Origin: Vibrio litoralis DSM 17657 | Lineage (GTDB): Bacteria > Pseudomonadota > Gammaproteobacteria > Enterobacterales > Vibrionaceae | DNA length: 64,000 nucleotides | Reading direction: 5' to 3' | Assembly: GCF_000426765.1 (NCBI RefSeq) | Contig: NZ_AUFZ01000019.1 | Span: 118,208-182,207, forward strand | Notes under the pieces: generated by a model | What the model was told of the DNA's origin: nothing | The model's input: the letters and a program-made list of their open reading frames with translations, nothing else | Databases searched by the model: none | Program-made: the position numbers and the translations under genes | Shown: piece by piece, positions 45,483 to 53,198 of the stretch | Position numbering within the stretch: the first letter of the stretch is position 1 | Layout: each line of letters begins with the position of its first letter

Positions 45483-46688
45483 ATGAGCAGTTCAAAGATT
45501 CTAGGCAGTACTTTGATTATTGCTGGCACCACGATTGGCGCTGGTATGTTGGCATTACCTATTGCTTCCGCAGGGTTAGGTTTTAGCACTTCTTTAATCA
45601 TCATGATTGGTATGTGGGCGTTAATGGCCTACACCGCATTGCTGATGTTAGAGCTACATCAACATGCCGATTACGATGCCACTCTACACACTTTAGCCAA
45701 GCAGTTTTTGGGTGACAAAGGGAAATGGATCGCGACGTTTGCCATGCTGTTTCTTTTCTATGCGCTATGTGCCGCCTACATCGCTGGTGGTGGTGGTCAG
45801 TTTAATGAGAAATTACATAACTGGTTTGCCATTGATGTTTCCAATGGTATCGGTACGCTGATTTTCACTATTATCATTGCTGCGATAGTTACGTTTGGTA
45901 CTCAGTCAGTAGATCGAGTCAACCGCGTGCTATTCACTTGTAAATTGATTGCTATGGCGATCATGCTGTTCTTCTTAACGCCCAATATTCAGTCGGTTCA
46001 TCTACTTAATATGCCATTAGAAAAAGGCTTGATTGTGGCGGCATTGCCCGTTATTTTCACCTCCTTTGGTTTTCATGGCAGTATTCCTGCGGTAGTGCGT
46101 TATTTAAACCTTGATATGAAAGCTTTGAAGAAGGTTATGGTTTTCGGCTCTTTACTGCCGTTAGTGGTTTACATCTTATGGCAATTGGCCACGCTCGGTG
46201 TTGTTGATCAAGCAACATTATCTCAAGCAGGTGATGTGACAGCCTTAGTCGGTACCTTATCTCAAGTGATTCATAGCTCGGCTATTTCACAAGTAGTCTC
46301 CGTATTTGCCGACTTAGCATTAATCACTTCTTTCTTAGGTGTGAGTTTAGGGTTATTTGAATTTTTAGGTGACAGCTTAAATAAAAACCAGAGCAAAGGC
46401 GGGCGTGTTGGTATCGCGCTAGTGACCTTTGTTCCACCACTATGCTTTGCGTTATTTTATCCACAAGGTTTTATCATGGCTCTAGGCTATGCAGCGATTG
46501 CCTTGGCGGTTTTAGCTATACTACTACCGGTTGCTATGGTAATGCGTTCTCGCATCCTCAACCAAGATAAGCAAGCCTTCACCGTTTCTGGCGGTACGCC
46601 AGCATTGATGTTGGTGTTAGCTGCGGGTGTAGTGATTATTGTGGTGCAGGTGATGATTAGCCTTGGGGTGTTGCCGGCGATAGGGTAA
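45483..46688 (+). CDS. tyrP: tyrosine-specific permease TyrP (aromatic amino acid transporter)
   Basis: An 11-segment inner-membrane symporter of the aromatic amino acid/polyamine-organocation (HAAAP) family. Family segments: IIAGTTIGAGMLALPIASAG at residues 12-31, PVIFTSFGFHGSIPAVV and DLALITSFLGVSLGLFEFLGD. The sequence follows E. coli TyrP more closely than Mtr or TnaB, and a TyrR box lies upstream. Length 401 (E. coli 403). An upstream MITE-like element separates it from pyrE. Confidence 0.9.
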   Translation: MSSSKILGSTLIIAGTTIGAGMLALPIASAGLGFSTSLIIMIGMWALMAYTALLMLELHQHADYDATLHTLAKQFLGDKGKWIATFAMLFLFYALCAAYIAGGGGQFNEKLHNWFAIDVSNGIGTLIFTIIIAAIVTFGTQSVDRVNRVLFTCKLIAMAIMLFFLTPNIQSVHLLNMPLEKGLIVAALPVIFTSFGFHGSIPAVVRYLNLDMKALKKVMVFGSLLPLVVYILWQLATLGVVDQATLSQAGDVTALVGTLSQVIHSSAISQVVSVFADLALITSFLGVSLGLFEFLGDSLNKNQSKGGRVGIALVTFVPPLCFALFYPQGFIMALGYAAIALAVLAILLPVAMVMRSRILNQDKQAFTVSGGTPALMLVLAAGVVIIVVQVMISLGVLPAIG

Positions 46689-46699
46689 GAGCTCTTTCG

Positions 46700-46843
46700 A
46701 TACTCGTGTTTAGGGCGCTGCGCTTCTCGAAGCTAGGAAAAACAAAAGCTTGGCTTCGGTTGCTTACCACGACACGTTACTAATCTTTTCGCTGTTATCT
46801 TTTTCGAGCTACAAGCAGCGAAGCGCCCGAGCAACGAGCTACG
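46700..46843. repeat. intergenic inverted repeats between tyrP and crp
   Basis: GGGCGCTGCGCTTCTCGAAGC near 46713 is partly complementary to AGCAGCGAAGCGCCC near 46814, and the flanks carry CGAGCTAC, GAGCAACGAG and TACTCG words. It shares the GCGAAGCGC core with the argG-argH and rph-pyrE repeats but is more diverged. No ORF. Confidence 0.5.
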
Positions 46844-46862
46844 TTCTTAAATTACAAATACT

Positions 46863-46897
46863 AAAAAAGCCACTGAACTTACCATTCAGTGGCTTTT
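46863..46897. terminator. bidirectional terminator between tyrP and crp
   Basis: AAAAGCCACTGAA pairs with TTCAGTGGCTTTT around a short loop, with TTTTAATTTTTT on the plus side and TTTTTTAG on the minus side. The genes are convergent. Confidence 0.88.
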
Positions 46898-46928
46898 AAT
46901 TTTTTACTCTACTAAACGCGATTAAATC

Positions 46929-47561
46929 TTAACGCGTTCCGTAGACTACGATAGTTTTACCGTGAGCAGAAATCAGGTTTTGCTCTTCTAGCATCTTCAA
47001 GATACGACCAACGGTTTCACGTGAACAACCTACAATTTGACCGATCTCTTGGCGAGTGATCTTTATTTGCATGCCGTCTGGGTGTGTCATTGCATCGGGT
47101 TGTTTTGCTAGGTTAAGTAGTGTTTGAGCGATACGGCCTGTTACGTCTAGGAATGCTAGGTCACCAACTTTTTGGCTAGTGATTTGCAGACGTTTTGCCA
47201 TTTGGGCAGAAAGGCGCATCAAAATATCTGGGTTAACCTGGATAAGTTGACGAAATTTCTTAAAGGAGATTTCTGCAACTTCGCAAGGAGATTTTGCACG
47301 AACCCAAGCGGTACGTTCTTGGTCTTCTTCGAAAAGACCTAATTCACCAATGAAGTCACCTTGGTTCAAGTAAGACAAGATCATCTCTTTGCCTTCTTCA
47401 TCCTTGATTAATACTGCCACAGACCCTTTAACAATGTAATACAGTGTTTCTGCTTTCTCGCCAGCGTGAATCAAAGTACTTTTTGAAGGGTACTTATGGA
47501 TATGACAGTGAGATAGAAACCACTCTAATGTTGGATCTGTTTGAGGTTTACCTAGAACCAT
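46929..47561 (-). CDS. crp: cAMP receptor protein
   Basis: CRP binds cAMP and controls carbon use, competence, chitin and virulence genes in Vibrio. The cAMP pocket [10 protein letters not shown] and [16 protein letters not shown] is intact, and the recognition helix reads [15 protein letters not shown]. Length 210 equals E. coli CRP. A predicted CRP site (47757-47772) lies about 200 bp upstream, consistent with autoregulation. prkB is upstream on the same strand, 243 bp away. Confidence 0.97.
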   Translation of the reverse strand: MVLGKPQTDPTLEWFLSHCHIHKYPSKSTLIHAGEKAETLYYIVKGSVAVLIKDEEGKEMILSYLNQGDFIGELGLFEEDQERTAWVRAKSPCEVAEISFKKFRQLIQVNPDILMRLSAQMAKRLQITSQKVGDLAFLDVTGRIAQTLLNLAKQPDAMTHPDGMQIKITRQEIGQIVGCSRETVGRILKMLEEQNLISAHGKTIVVYGTR

Positions 47562-47756
47562 AATTTGTTACTTCCTCTACAAGGCTTGCTCAGTTTTGAG
47601 CCATTCATCCTGAGACCGGCTAAACTGGTCAAATAGAATTGGTGTTAATATTGTTGCTGCACTTATATCGATTGCAGTCGCCCGTTTATACTACCCCTTT
47701 CTAGACCGGATTTCTTGACTTTGATCGCTCAAGAGTCGGATTTTTCGTTGTTAAAC

Positions 47757-47772
47757 TGTGGTCATTATCACA
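47757..47772. promoter_or_regulatory. predicted CRP site upstream of crp
   Basis: TGTGG-TCATTA-TCACA matches the CRP consensus TGTGA-N6-TCACA at 9 of 10 fixed positions and is itself nearly palindromic with an outer C/G pair. It lies 196-211 bp before the crp start, in the prkB-crp gap. Confidence 0.65.
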
Positions 47773-47804
47773 GACTTGGCAGTAAGTGTGTTCTGAGTAA
47801 CACT

Positions 47805-48674
47805 TTAGGCGATTTTGCCTGTTTCGATCAGCTGATGGAGTAGTGGTTGAATGATCAATTCCATCGCAAAACTCATCTTGCCACCAGGCACTACAAGGGT
47901 GTTATGACGCGACATGAATGAGCCTTCAATCATTGACAGCAGATATGGAAAGTCGACGTTTTTAATCCCGCGTAAGCGAATCACTACAAAACTTTCATCT
48001 AAACTTGGTATGCCTTTAGCATTAAGTGGATTAGAAGTATCGACAGTGGGGACACGCTGAAAGTTGATGTGAGAACGGGAGAATTGTGGTGTGATGTAAT
48101 TTAAGTAGTCATCCATTGAGCGAACAATTGAGTCCATTACCGCTTCTCGTGAATGGCCGCGATCGCGGGTGTCTCGGACGAACTTTTGAATCCATTCAAG
48201 ATTAACAATCGGCACCATGCCAATCAAAAAATCGACATGTTTAGAAACATTAACATCGCCATCGACTACGCCGCCATGTAAACCTTCATAAAACAACACG
48301 TCGGTATTTTCGGGTAGATCTTGCCATGGGGTAAAGGTGCCGGGCATTTGGTTGTAAGGGACAGCTTCATCAAAACTGTGTAAATAACGGCGAATTTTAC
48401 CGCTGCCTTCTTTACCGTATTGATTAAAGAATTCAGACAAAGCGGGGAAGTCATTGGCTTCAGGGCCAAAGTAACTGATGTGTTTACCTTGTTCTTTGGC
48501 TTTGCGGATCGCAACGTCCATTTCGGGGCGAGTGTAGCGATGGAAGCTATCGCCTTCTACCCAAGACGCTTTAATGTCCATCATATTGAACATTTTTCGG
48601 AAGGTTTCTGAAGTGGTGGTAGTACCCGCACCAGAAGAACCCGTTACCGCAATAATGGGATGTTTTGCCGACAT
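47805..48674 (-). CDS. prkB: phosphoribulokinase-family protein PrkB
   Basis: A 289-residue member of the phosphoribulokinase/uridine kinase family, with the P-loop VTGSSGAGTTTTSETF near residues 10-25 and EGDSFHRY following. No RuBisCO is known in such organisms, so the physiological role is unclear despite the name. A longer frame begins at 48731, but ATG 48674 has AAGGA 6 bases upstream and gives the E. coli length (289). It follows yheU on the same strand, as in E. coli. Confidence 0.93.
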   Translation of the reverse strand: MSAKHPIIAVTGSSGAGTTTTSETFRKMFNMMDIKASWVEGDSFHRYTRPEMDVAIRKAKEQGKHISYFGPEANDFPALSEFFNQYGKEGSGKIRRYLHSFDEAVPYNQMPGTFTPWQDLPENTDVLFYEGLHGGVVDGDVNVSKHVDFLIGMVPIVNLEWIQKFVRDTRDRGHSREAVMDSIVRSMDDYLNYITPQFSRSHINFQRVPTVDTSNPLNAKGIPSLDESFVVIRLRGIKNVDFPYLLSMIEGSFMSRHNTLVVPGGKMSFAMELIIQPLLHQLIETGKIA

Positions 48675-48755
48675 GATAATCCTTTCTTTCGACTTATATT
48701 TTGAATGACAGTGTAGAGGAATGACTGGCAAGAATAAATAGGGAGCGTATTGCCT

Positions 48756-48971
48756 CTAATTCAATTCATTGATCGGTTTGATATCGACGCTTTCATGCAG
48801 CTCTGAAAAAACAATCGCCACACTGCCAGATTTTAGTTGTCCTTTGACTTGTTTTATCTTGGTTTCAAGCGAGGTTTCTTGCATGCCGTAATCGGTGCCC
48901 TCACGTAAGATAAACTCTTTTATGAGGTTATCTAAAGTGTCTGGATCGAGGTCTTGCCATGGAATGATCAT
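48756..48971 (-). CDS. yheU: YheU family protein (UPF0270)
   Basis: A 71-residue protein of the UPF0270 family: [28 protein letters not shown] and VFSELHESV closely follow E. coli YheU. Function unknown. It precedes prkB by 81 bp. In E. coli yheT is directly upstream; here a DUF3187 gene takes that position. Confidence 0.93.
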   Translation of the reverse strand: MIIPWQDLDPDTLDNLIKEFILREGTDYGMQETSLETKIKQVKGQLKSGSVAIVFSELHESVDIKPINELN

Positions 48972-48997
48972 TGATGTGGCCTTTTATTATTTGAATG

Positions 48998-49981
48998 CTA
49001 AAAACGTTGACGATAGCCAAGGGTCAGTGAGAAATCAGCAGAATTATCGCTGTTGATGACATTTTCAGTAAAGGAGAATTCAACCGCTGCAAACCCTAGG
49101 TTATAACGATAACCTACAATCGGTTCAAAGCTAACCATGCTTAATTCATTTTCATCGTTATGAGTTGCACCTTGTTGTATTCTAAATTCCGCTAAAATGG
49201 AATGTCGCTCATTGAATAGGTATTGATAGCTGATGCTGCCATTGGTGGTGAATTCACGTAAGCTAAATAGGTCAATACCACCAGTATCATGATGGACAAA
49301 GTTGACACTGCTATAAAAACGGTTGGTATCGGTTAAGTAAAAGGAATAGTTCAGTTGAATGGCTTGCTCAAAAGAAGATTGTGCGAAGCTACCATTAAAT
49401 ACCTTGTTGTAGTACAGCGCACCACCAAGTGATAATGCTTGGCGTTTTGTAGAAAATACGGTTTTTTCAACATACAGGTTCAATGCATTATTTAATGTAT
49501 CGCCCTGAAAGTCTTCCAGAGTACTACCGGTTTTTTTATTTTGAATGTAGAAACGATCATTATCAACATCGTGTCGCCCGTTATCATCTAATCCGAGCGC
49601 ATCATGAAAACCATTAACCAGACCATCAAGTTTGTTATTGCCAGCAAAGCGATATAAATAGTTAACGTCGACTTTCCATTCATCGGCAGGGGCGTAGATA
49701 AAACCGACATTGACATCATTTTGATAGTAGTCAGCAATATAATCGGCTCCGTCAGCCCATACGCTAGATACCGTGCCTTGGCCATATACTTCAAGCGTGC
49801 CTTTATCCCAACCAAAGGCATCACGAGTTTTCAGTGATAACCCCATCGCTTGAATGGGTGCTTGGGTTAAGGTTAATAGCGGCCCGAAATTACTATAAGA
49901 CTCGGTAGTTGAGTCTGCCGCATGAGCTTGCATTGATAATAAGCTAGTTAGCAGCAAGGTGGAGTAGTTTACCGGAGACAT
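48998..49981 (-). CDS. DUF3187 family protein, probable outer-membrane beta-barrel
   Basis: A 327-residue protein with a signal peptide (about residues 1-21, ending MQAHA) and alternating hydrophobic strands rich in Tyr, Phe and Asn, ending in the aromatic residue typical of outer-membrane barrels (TLGYRQRF). It resembles the DUF3187 family found in Vibrio and relatives. Function unknown; no export or ligand motif is visible. It lies 14 bp after the TIGR02444 gene and 26 bp before yheU, so it belongs to the yheS-to-prkB operon. Confidence 0.75.
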   Translation of the reverse strand: MSPVNYSTLLLTSLLSMQAHAADSTTESYSNFGPLLTLTQAPIQAMGLSLKTRDAFGWDKGTLEVYGQGTVSSVWADGADYIADYYQNDVNVGFIYAPADEWKVDVNYLYRFAGNNKLDGLVNGFHDALGLDDNGRHDVDNDRFYIQNKKTGSTLEDFQGDTLNNALNLYVEKTVFSTKRQALSLGGALYYNKVFNGSFAQSSFEQAIQLNYSFYLTDTNRFYSSVNFVHHDTGGIDLFSLREFTTNGSISYQYLFNERHSILAEFRIQQGATHNDENELSMVSFEPIVGYRYNLGFAAVEFSFTENVINSDNSADFSLTLGYRQRF

Positions 49982-49995
49982 GGGGTTTGATGCCT

Positions 49996-50457
49996 TTACT
50001 TTTCAACACTATAGAAAATGTGAGATAGACGTTGCGCGCCAATTTTTTGACAATAGATATGGGTCATTGGTTGGCCGGTTCTTGGGGGTAAATCAAGCTG
50101 GTTAATACAATGCACCAAATCAGCTTGTTGCTGACGCTCTAATTGTAATTCAAATTGTAGCGATTCACGGTAAAGCGTATCCGGTAAATGAGGTTTCACT
50201 TTTCGTCGGTAATCACGAAATTGTTGCAATAAGTTTTCGGTTCGGTCAATAACGCCATCTAATTGTTGCCATTGTTCTTCAGTTAGGCTTAATTGATGTT
50301 CATCAAGCCATTTTAATAACAAGACTAGGTTGACCTTACCTTTATGCCTATTTTGTAATACTAGGCAGGCTTCTTTAATTTCGCGCACACCATAATGCTG
50401 CAAACTAAATTGCCATAAGCGTTCGAAGGTTAAAGGTAGAGGTCTATATTGGCTCAT
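49996..50457 (-). CDS. TIGR02444/DUF2390 family protein
   Basis: A 153-residue, mostly helical, cytoplasmic protein with the family start LWQFSLQHYGVREIKEACLVLQNRHKGKVNLVLLLKWL in degenerate form (key residues W, Y, L and the N-x-V-L-L block). Function unknown. In many gamma-proteobacteria it lies next to the ABC-F gene, as it does here, 17 bp after yheS. Confidence 0.8.
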   Translation of the reverse strand: MSQYRPLPLTFERLWQFSLQHYGVREIKEACLVLQNRHKGKVNLVLLLKWLDEHQLSLTEEQWQQLDGVIDRTENLLQQFRDYRRKVKPHLPDTLYRESLQFELQLERQQQADLVHCINQLDLPPRTGQPMTHIYCQKIGAQRLSHIFYSVEK

Positions 50458-50474
50458 TATTGATAATACCTAAG

Positions 50475-52385
50475 TCACTTGGGTATAAGCGCTTCCAGTT
50501 CTTCTTGTAGTGCCATCCATTCCATTTCAACCTCTTCTAATTGAGATTTACTATTGGCTTGTAGCGTTAATACTTGGGTAAGTTTAGCCTTGTTTTCATC
50601 TTGGTAGAGTGACACATCGCCAAGTTGTTGTTCAGCATCGGCTAATTGCTCGCCTAGTTTGTCCATTTTCGCTTCGAGTTGTGTCAGCTTTTTGCGAATT
50701 GGTGCGGTTTGTTTGCGTAATTCAGCTTCTAGGCGTTTTTGTTCTTTACGTGCCGCGGCGCTATTTTGACTAGGCTCTGAGCTTGTCTCTGGTTGGGCAT
50801 CTTTTTTATCTTGCTTTTGTTGCTCGGTCAGCCATTTGTAGTAATCCGCTAAGTCACCATCAAAAGGCACCACTTGTTTGGCATCGACAAGATATAAATC
50901 GTCGGTGGTGGCGCGCAGTAAGTAACGGTCATGGCTGACAATCACCATTGCCCCTTCAAAGGTTTGCAATGCCATAGTTAATGCTTGACGCATATCCAGA
51001 TCAAGGTGGTTAGTCGGTTCATCGAGCAATAGTAAGTTCGGCTTTTGCCACACTACTAAGGCTAGAACTAGCCGAGCTTTTTCGCCACCAGAGAACGGCG
51101 CGACTTTATCGAGTGCTTTATCGCCGACAAACCCAAAGCTACCTAGGTAGTCTCGTAATTGTTGCTCGGTATGATTGGGTGCAATTTGCATCATGTGTTG
51201 CAAAGGCGTTTCTTCAGGATGCAGAGTTTCCAGCTGGTGCTGAGCGAAGTAGCCGATTTTTACCCCTTGCGAGTAGGTTAAATCCCCGCTTTGTGGATTG
51301 AGTTCGCCTGATAGTAATTTAATTAAGGTTGATTTACCCGCACCATTGCGCCCTAGTAAACCAATGCGACTGCCCGGGACGAGGTTTAAGCGAATGTGTT
51401 CTAGAATTAAATTATCGCCATAGCCTGCAGAGACTTGATCCATCATCATAATTGGGTTGGGTAGCGCGGCGGGTTCTCTAAATTCAAAGCTAAATGGGTT
51501 ATCAAATTGTGCCGGCAAGACTTTTTCCATTTTCTCTAAGGCTTTAATTCGGCTTTGTGCCTGACGAGCTTTCGAGGCTTTGTAACGAAAACGGTCGATG
51601 TAGCTTTGCATGTGCGACATTTGCTTTTGCTGTTTGGCATACATGGCTTGTTGCAGCATTAACTTTTGTGCTCGCTGGGTTTCAAATGACGAGTAGTTGC
51701 CAGTGTATTCGTTAAGCAACTGGTTTTCGACATGAATAATGCGTCCCACGATAGGGTCTAGGAAATCACGGTCGTGCGAAATTAAGATTAATGTGCCAGG
51801 GTAGTTCTGTAGCCATTTCTCAAGCCAAAGCACCGCATCGAGATCTAAGTGGTTGGTTGGCTCATCAAGCAATAATAAATCGGAGCGACACAGTAGGGCT
51901 TGGGCGAGGTTTAAACGCATACGCCAACCACCAGAGAATTGGGTGAGGCTCCATTGCATTTGCTCTTGACTAAATCCAAGGCCATTTAACAATTCCGCGG
52001 CGCGAGATTTAATGGTATAGCCACCGACGGTTTCTAATTTGCCGTGTAATTCCGCCACTAGGGTGCCATTATCGGCTTGTTCTGCGGCGACAAGATCGTG
52101 CTCTAATTGACGATATTCACGGTCGCCATCAATCACATATTCTAAAGCGGCGCGTTCTAGTGCTGGGGTTTCCTGAGCAACCCAAGCCAGTTCCCAATGG
52201 GCCGGCATTTGGAAGTTACCCGCATCAATTGATAATTCATTTTTCAGTAAGGCGAATAGTGTGGACTTACCACAACCATTTTTTCCGACTAGGCCAACTT
52301 TATCACCCGGGTGAATTGTCGCTGAAGCTTGTTCTAAAAGTGGTTTACCACCACGCAGCAATTGAATATCTGAAAATGTAATCAT
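50475..52385 (-). CDS. yheS: ABC-F family ATPase YheS
   Basis: A soluble protein with two ATP-binding cassettes in one chain and no membrane segment. ABC-F proteins act on the ribosome. The first cassette has GLVGKNGCGKST, FSGGWRMRLNLAQAL and LLLDEPTNHLD; the second GLLGRNGAGKST, FSGGEKARLVLAL and LLLDEPTNHLD. A linker lies between, and a C-terminal coiled coil (about residues 540-636) follows. Length 636 (E. coli YheS 637). It is divergent from kefG, the E. coli order. Confidence 0.95.
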   Translation of the reverse strand: MITFSDIQLLRGGKPLLEQASATIHPGDKVGLVGKNGCGKSTLFALLKNELSIDAGNFQMPAHWELAWVAQETPALERAALEYVIDGDREYRQLEHDLVAAEQADNGTLVAELHGKLETVGGYTIKSRAAELLNGLGFSQEQMQWSLTQFSGGWRMRLNLAQALLCRSDLLLLDEPTNHLDLDAVLWLEKWLQNYPGTLILISHDRDFLDPIVGRIIHVENQLLNEYTGNYSSFETQRAQKLMLQQAMYAKQQKQMSHMQSYIDRFRYKASKARQAQSRIKALEKMEKVLPAQFDNPFSFEFREPAALPNPIMMMDQVSAGYGDNLILEHIRLNLVPGSRIGLLGRNGAGKSTLIKLLSGELNPQSGDLTYSQGVKIGYFAQHQLETLHPEETPLQHMMQIAPNHTEQQLRDYLGSFGFVGDKALDKVAPFSGGEKARLVLALVVWQKPNLLLLDEPTNHLDLDMRQALTMALQTFEGAMVIVSHDRYLLRATTDDLYLVDAKQVVPFDGDLADYYKWLTEQQKQDKKDAQPETSSEPSQNSAAARKEQKRLEAELRKQTAPIRKKLTQLEAKMDKLGEQLADAEQQLGDVSLYQDENKAKLTQVLTLQANSKSQLEEVEMEWMALQEELEALIPK

Positions 52386-52507
52386 AGAAGTCTTATTTTA
52401 GGCATGAAAAATGATAAAGAATGAGAAAATGCAGCGGCTTGAATATTAGGCGTTTCAAGGATAAATGTCGATTATTATACGATTTGCGATATGATGATTA
52501 ACAATCT

Positions 52508-52543
52508 TTGTCACAAAGACCTTCGGTGGTAAAAGTGACAAAA
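52508..52543. promoter_or_regulatory. TTTGTCAC / GTGACAAA inverted repeat in the yheS-kefG gap
   Basis: Two 8-bp inverted half-sites, 20 bp apart, lie 45-80 bp before the kefG start. Position suggests an operator for the kefGB transcript, but the regulator is unknown. Confidence 0.35.
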
Positions 52544-52587
52544 GCGTACACCTTTTGGTGTTAATAAAGGAATGTCAGGGGGCAAGG

Positions 52588-53184
52588 ATGTCAGACATAA
52601 GCCAACATACTACTACATCCATTAAAGGTGACGAGCAGGCTGTACAGCAACCTCGCGTACTGGTCATTTATGCCCATCCCGATCCCGACAATTCTATCGC
52701 CAATCAAGTCTTACTTAAAGCCGCTCAAGGGCTACCTCATGTGACTGTGCATGATTTGTATGCCCATTATCCCGACTTTTTTATTGATGTTGCCGCTGAG
52801 CATAGGTTATTGCTTGAGCATGATGTGATTGTCTTTCAGCACCCTTTGTTTATGTATTCCTGCCCAGCTTTGATGAAAGAGTGGATGGATACGGTACTTG
52901 GCAAAGGTTTCGCATTCGGAAAAGGTCGCGCACTTAAAGATAAACATTGGCGGAGTGTGGTGACAACCGGGGGCTCTAAAGAAGCTTTCTCGGCCCATGG
53001 CTATAACCAATATCCTTTGGAACAAATCTTGCAACCTTTTGAGTTGACTGCCAAGTTATGTCAGATGCATTGGATTGAACCCTTAGTCTTATATTGGGCA
53101 AGGAATGTCGAGCAAGCAGTACGAATTGAGCATGCACAGGCTTATCGCTCTTGGTTGTTGCATCCACTTGAAAGTCGTGAATAG
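52588..53184 (+). CDS. kefG: KefB ancillary protein KefG (NAD(P)H oxidoreductase family)
   Basis: KefG is a flavodoxin-fold quinone reductase-like subunit that is needed for full activity of the KefB potassium efflux channel during electrophile stress. The motif VLVIYAHPDPDNSIANQVLL, HPLFMYSCPALMKEWMD and TGGSKEAFS are typical. ATG 52588 has AGGGGG 5-6 bases upstream; a TTG-started extension to 52555 is less likely. The 198-residue product has an N-terminal extension of about 20 residues relative to E. coli KefG (184). It is 14 bp upstream of kefB. Confidence 0.92.
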   Translation: MSDISQHTTTSIKGDEQAVQQPRVLVIYAHPDPDNSIANQVLLKAAQGLPHVTVHDLYAHYPDFFIDVAAEHRLLLEHDVIVFQHPLFMYSCPALMKEWMDTVLGKGFAFGKGRALKDKHWRSVVTTGGSKEAFSAHGYNQYPLEQILQPFELTAKLCQMHWIEPLVLYWARNVEQAVRIEHAQAYRSWLLHPLESRE

Positions 53185-53198
53185 TACAGGGAAGCATT

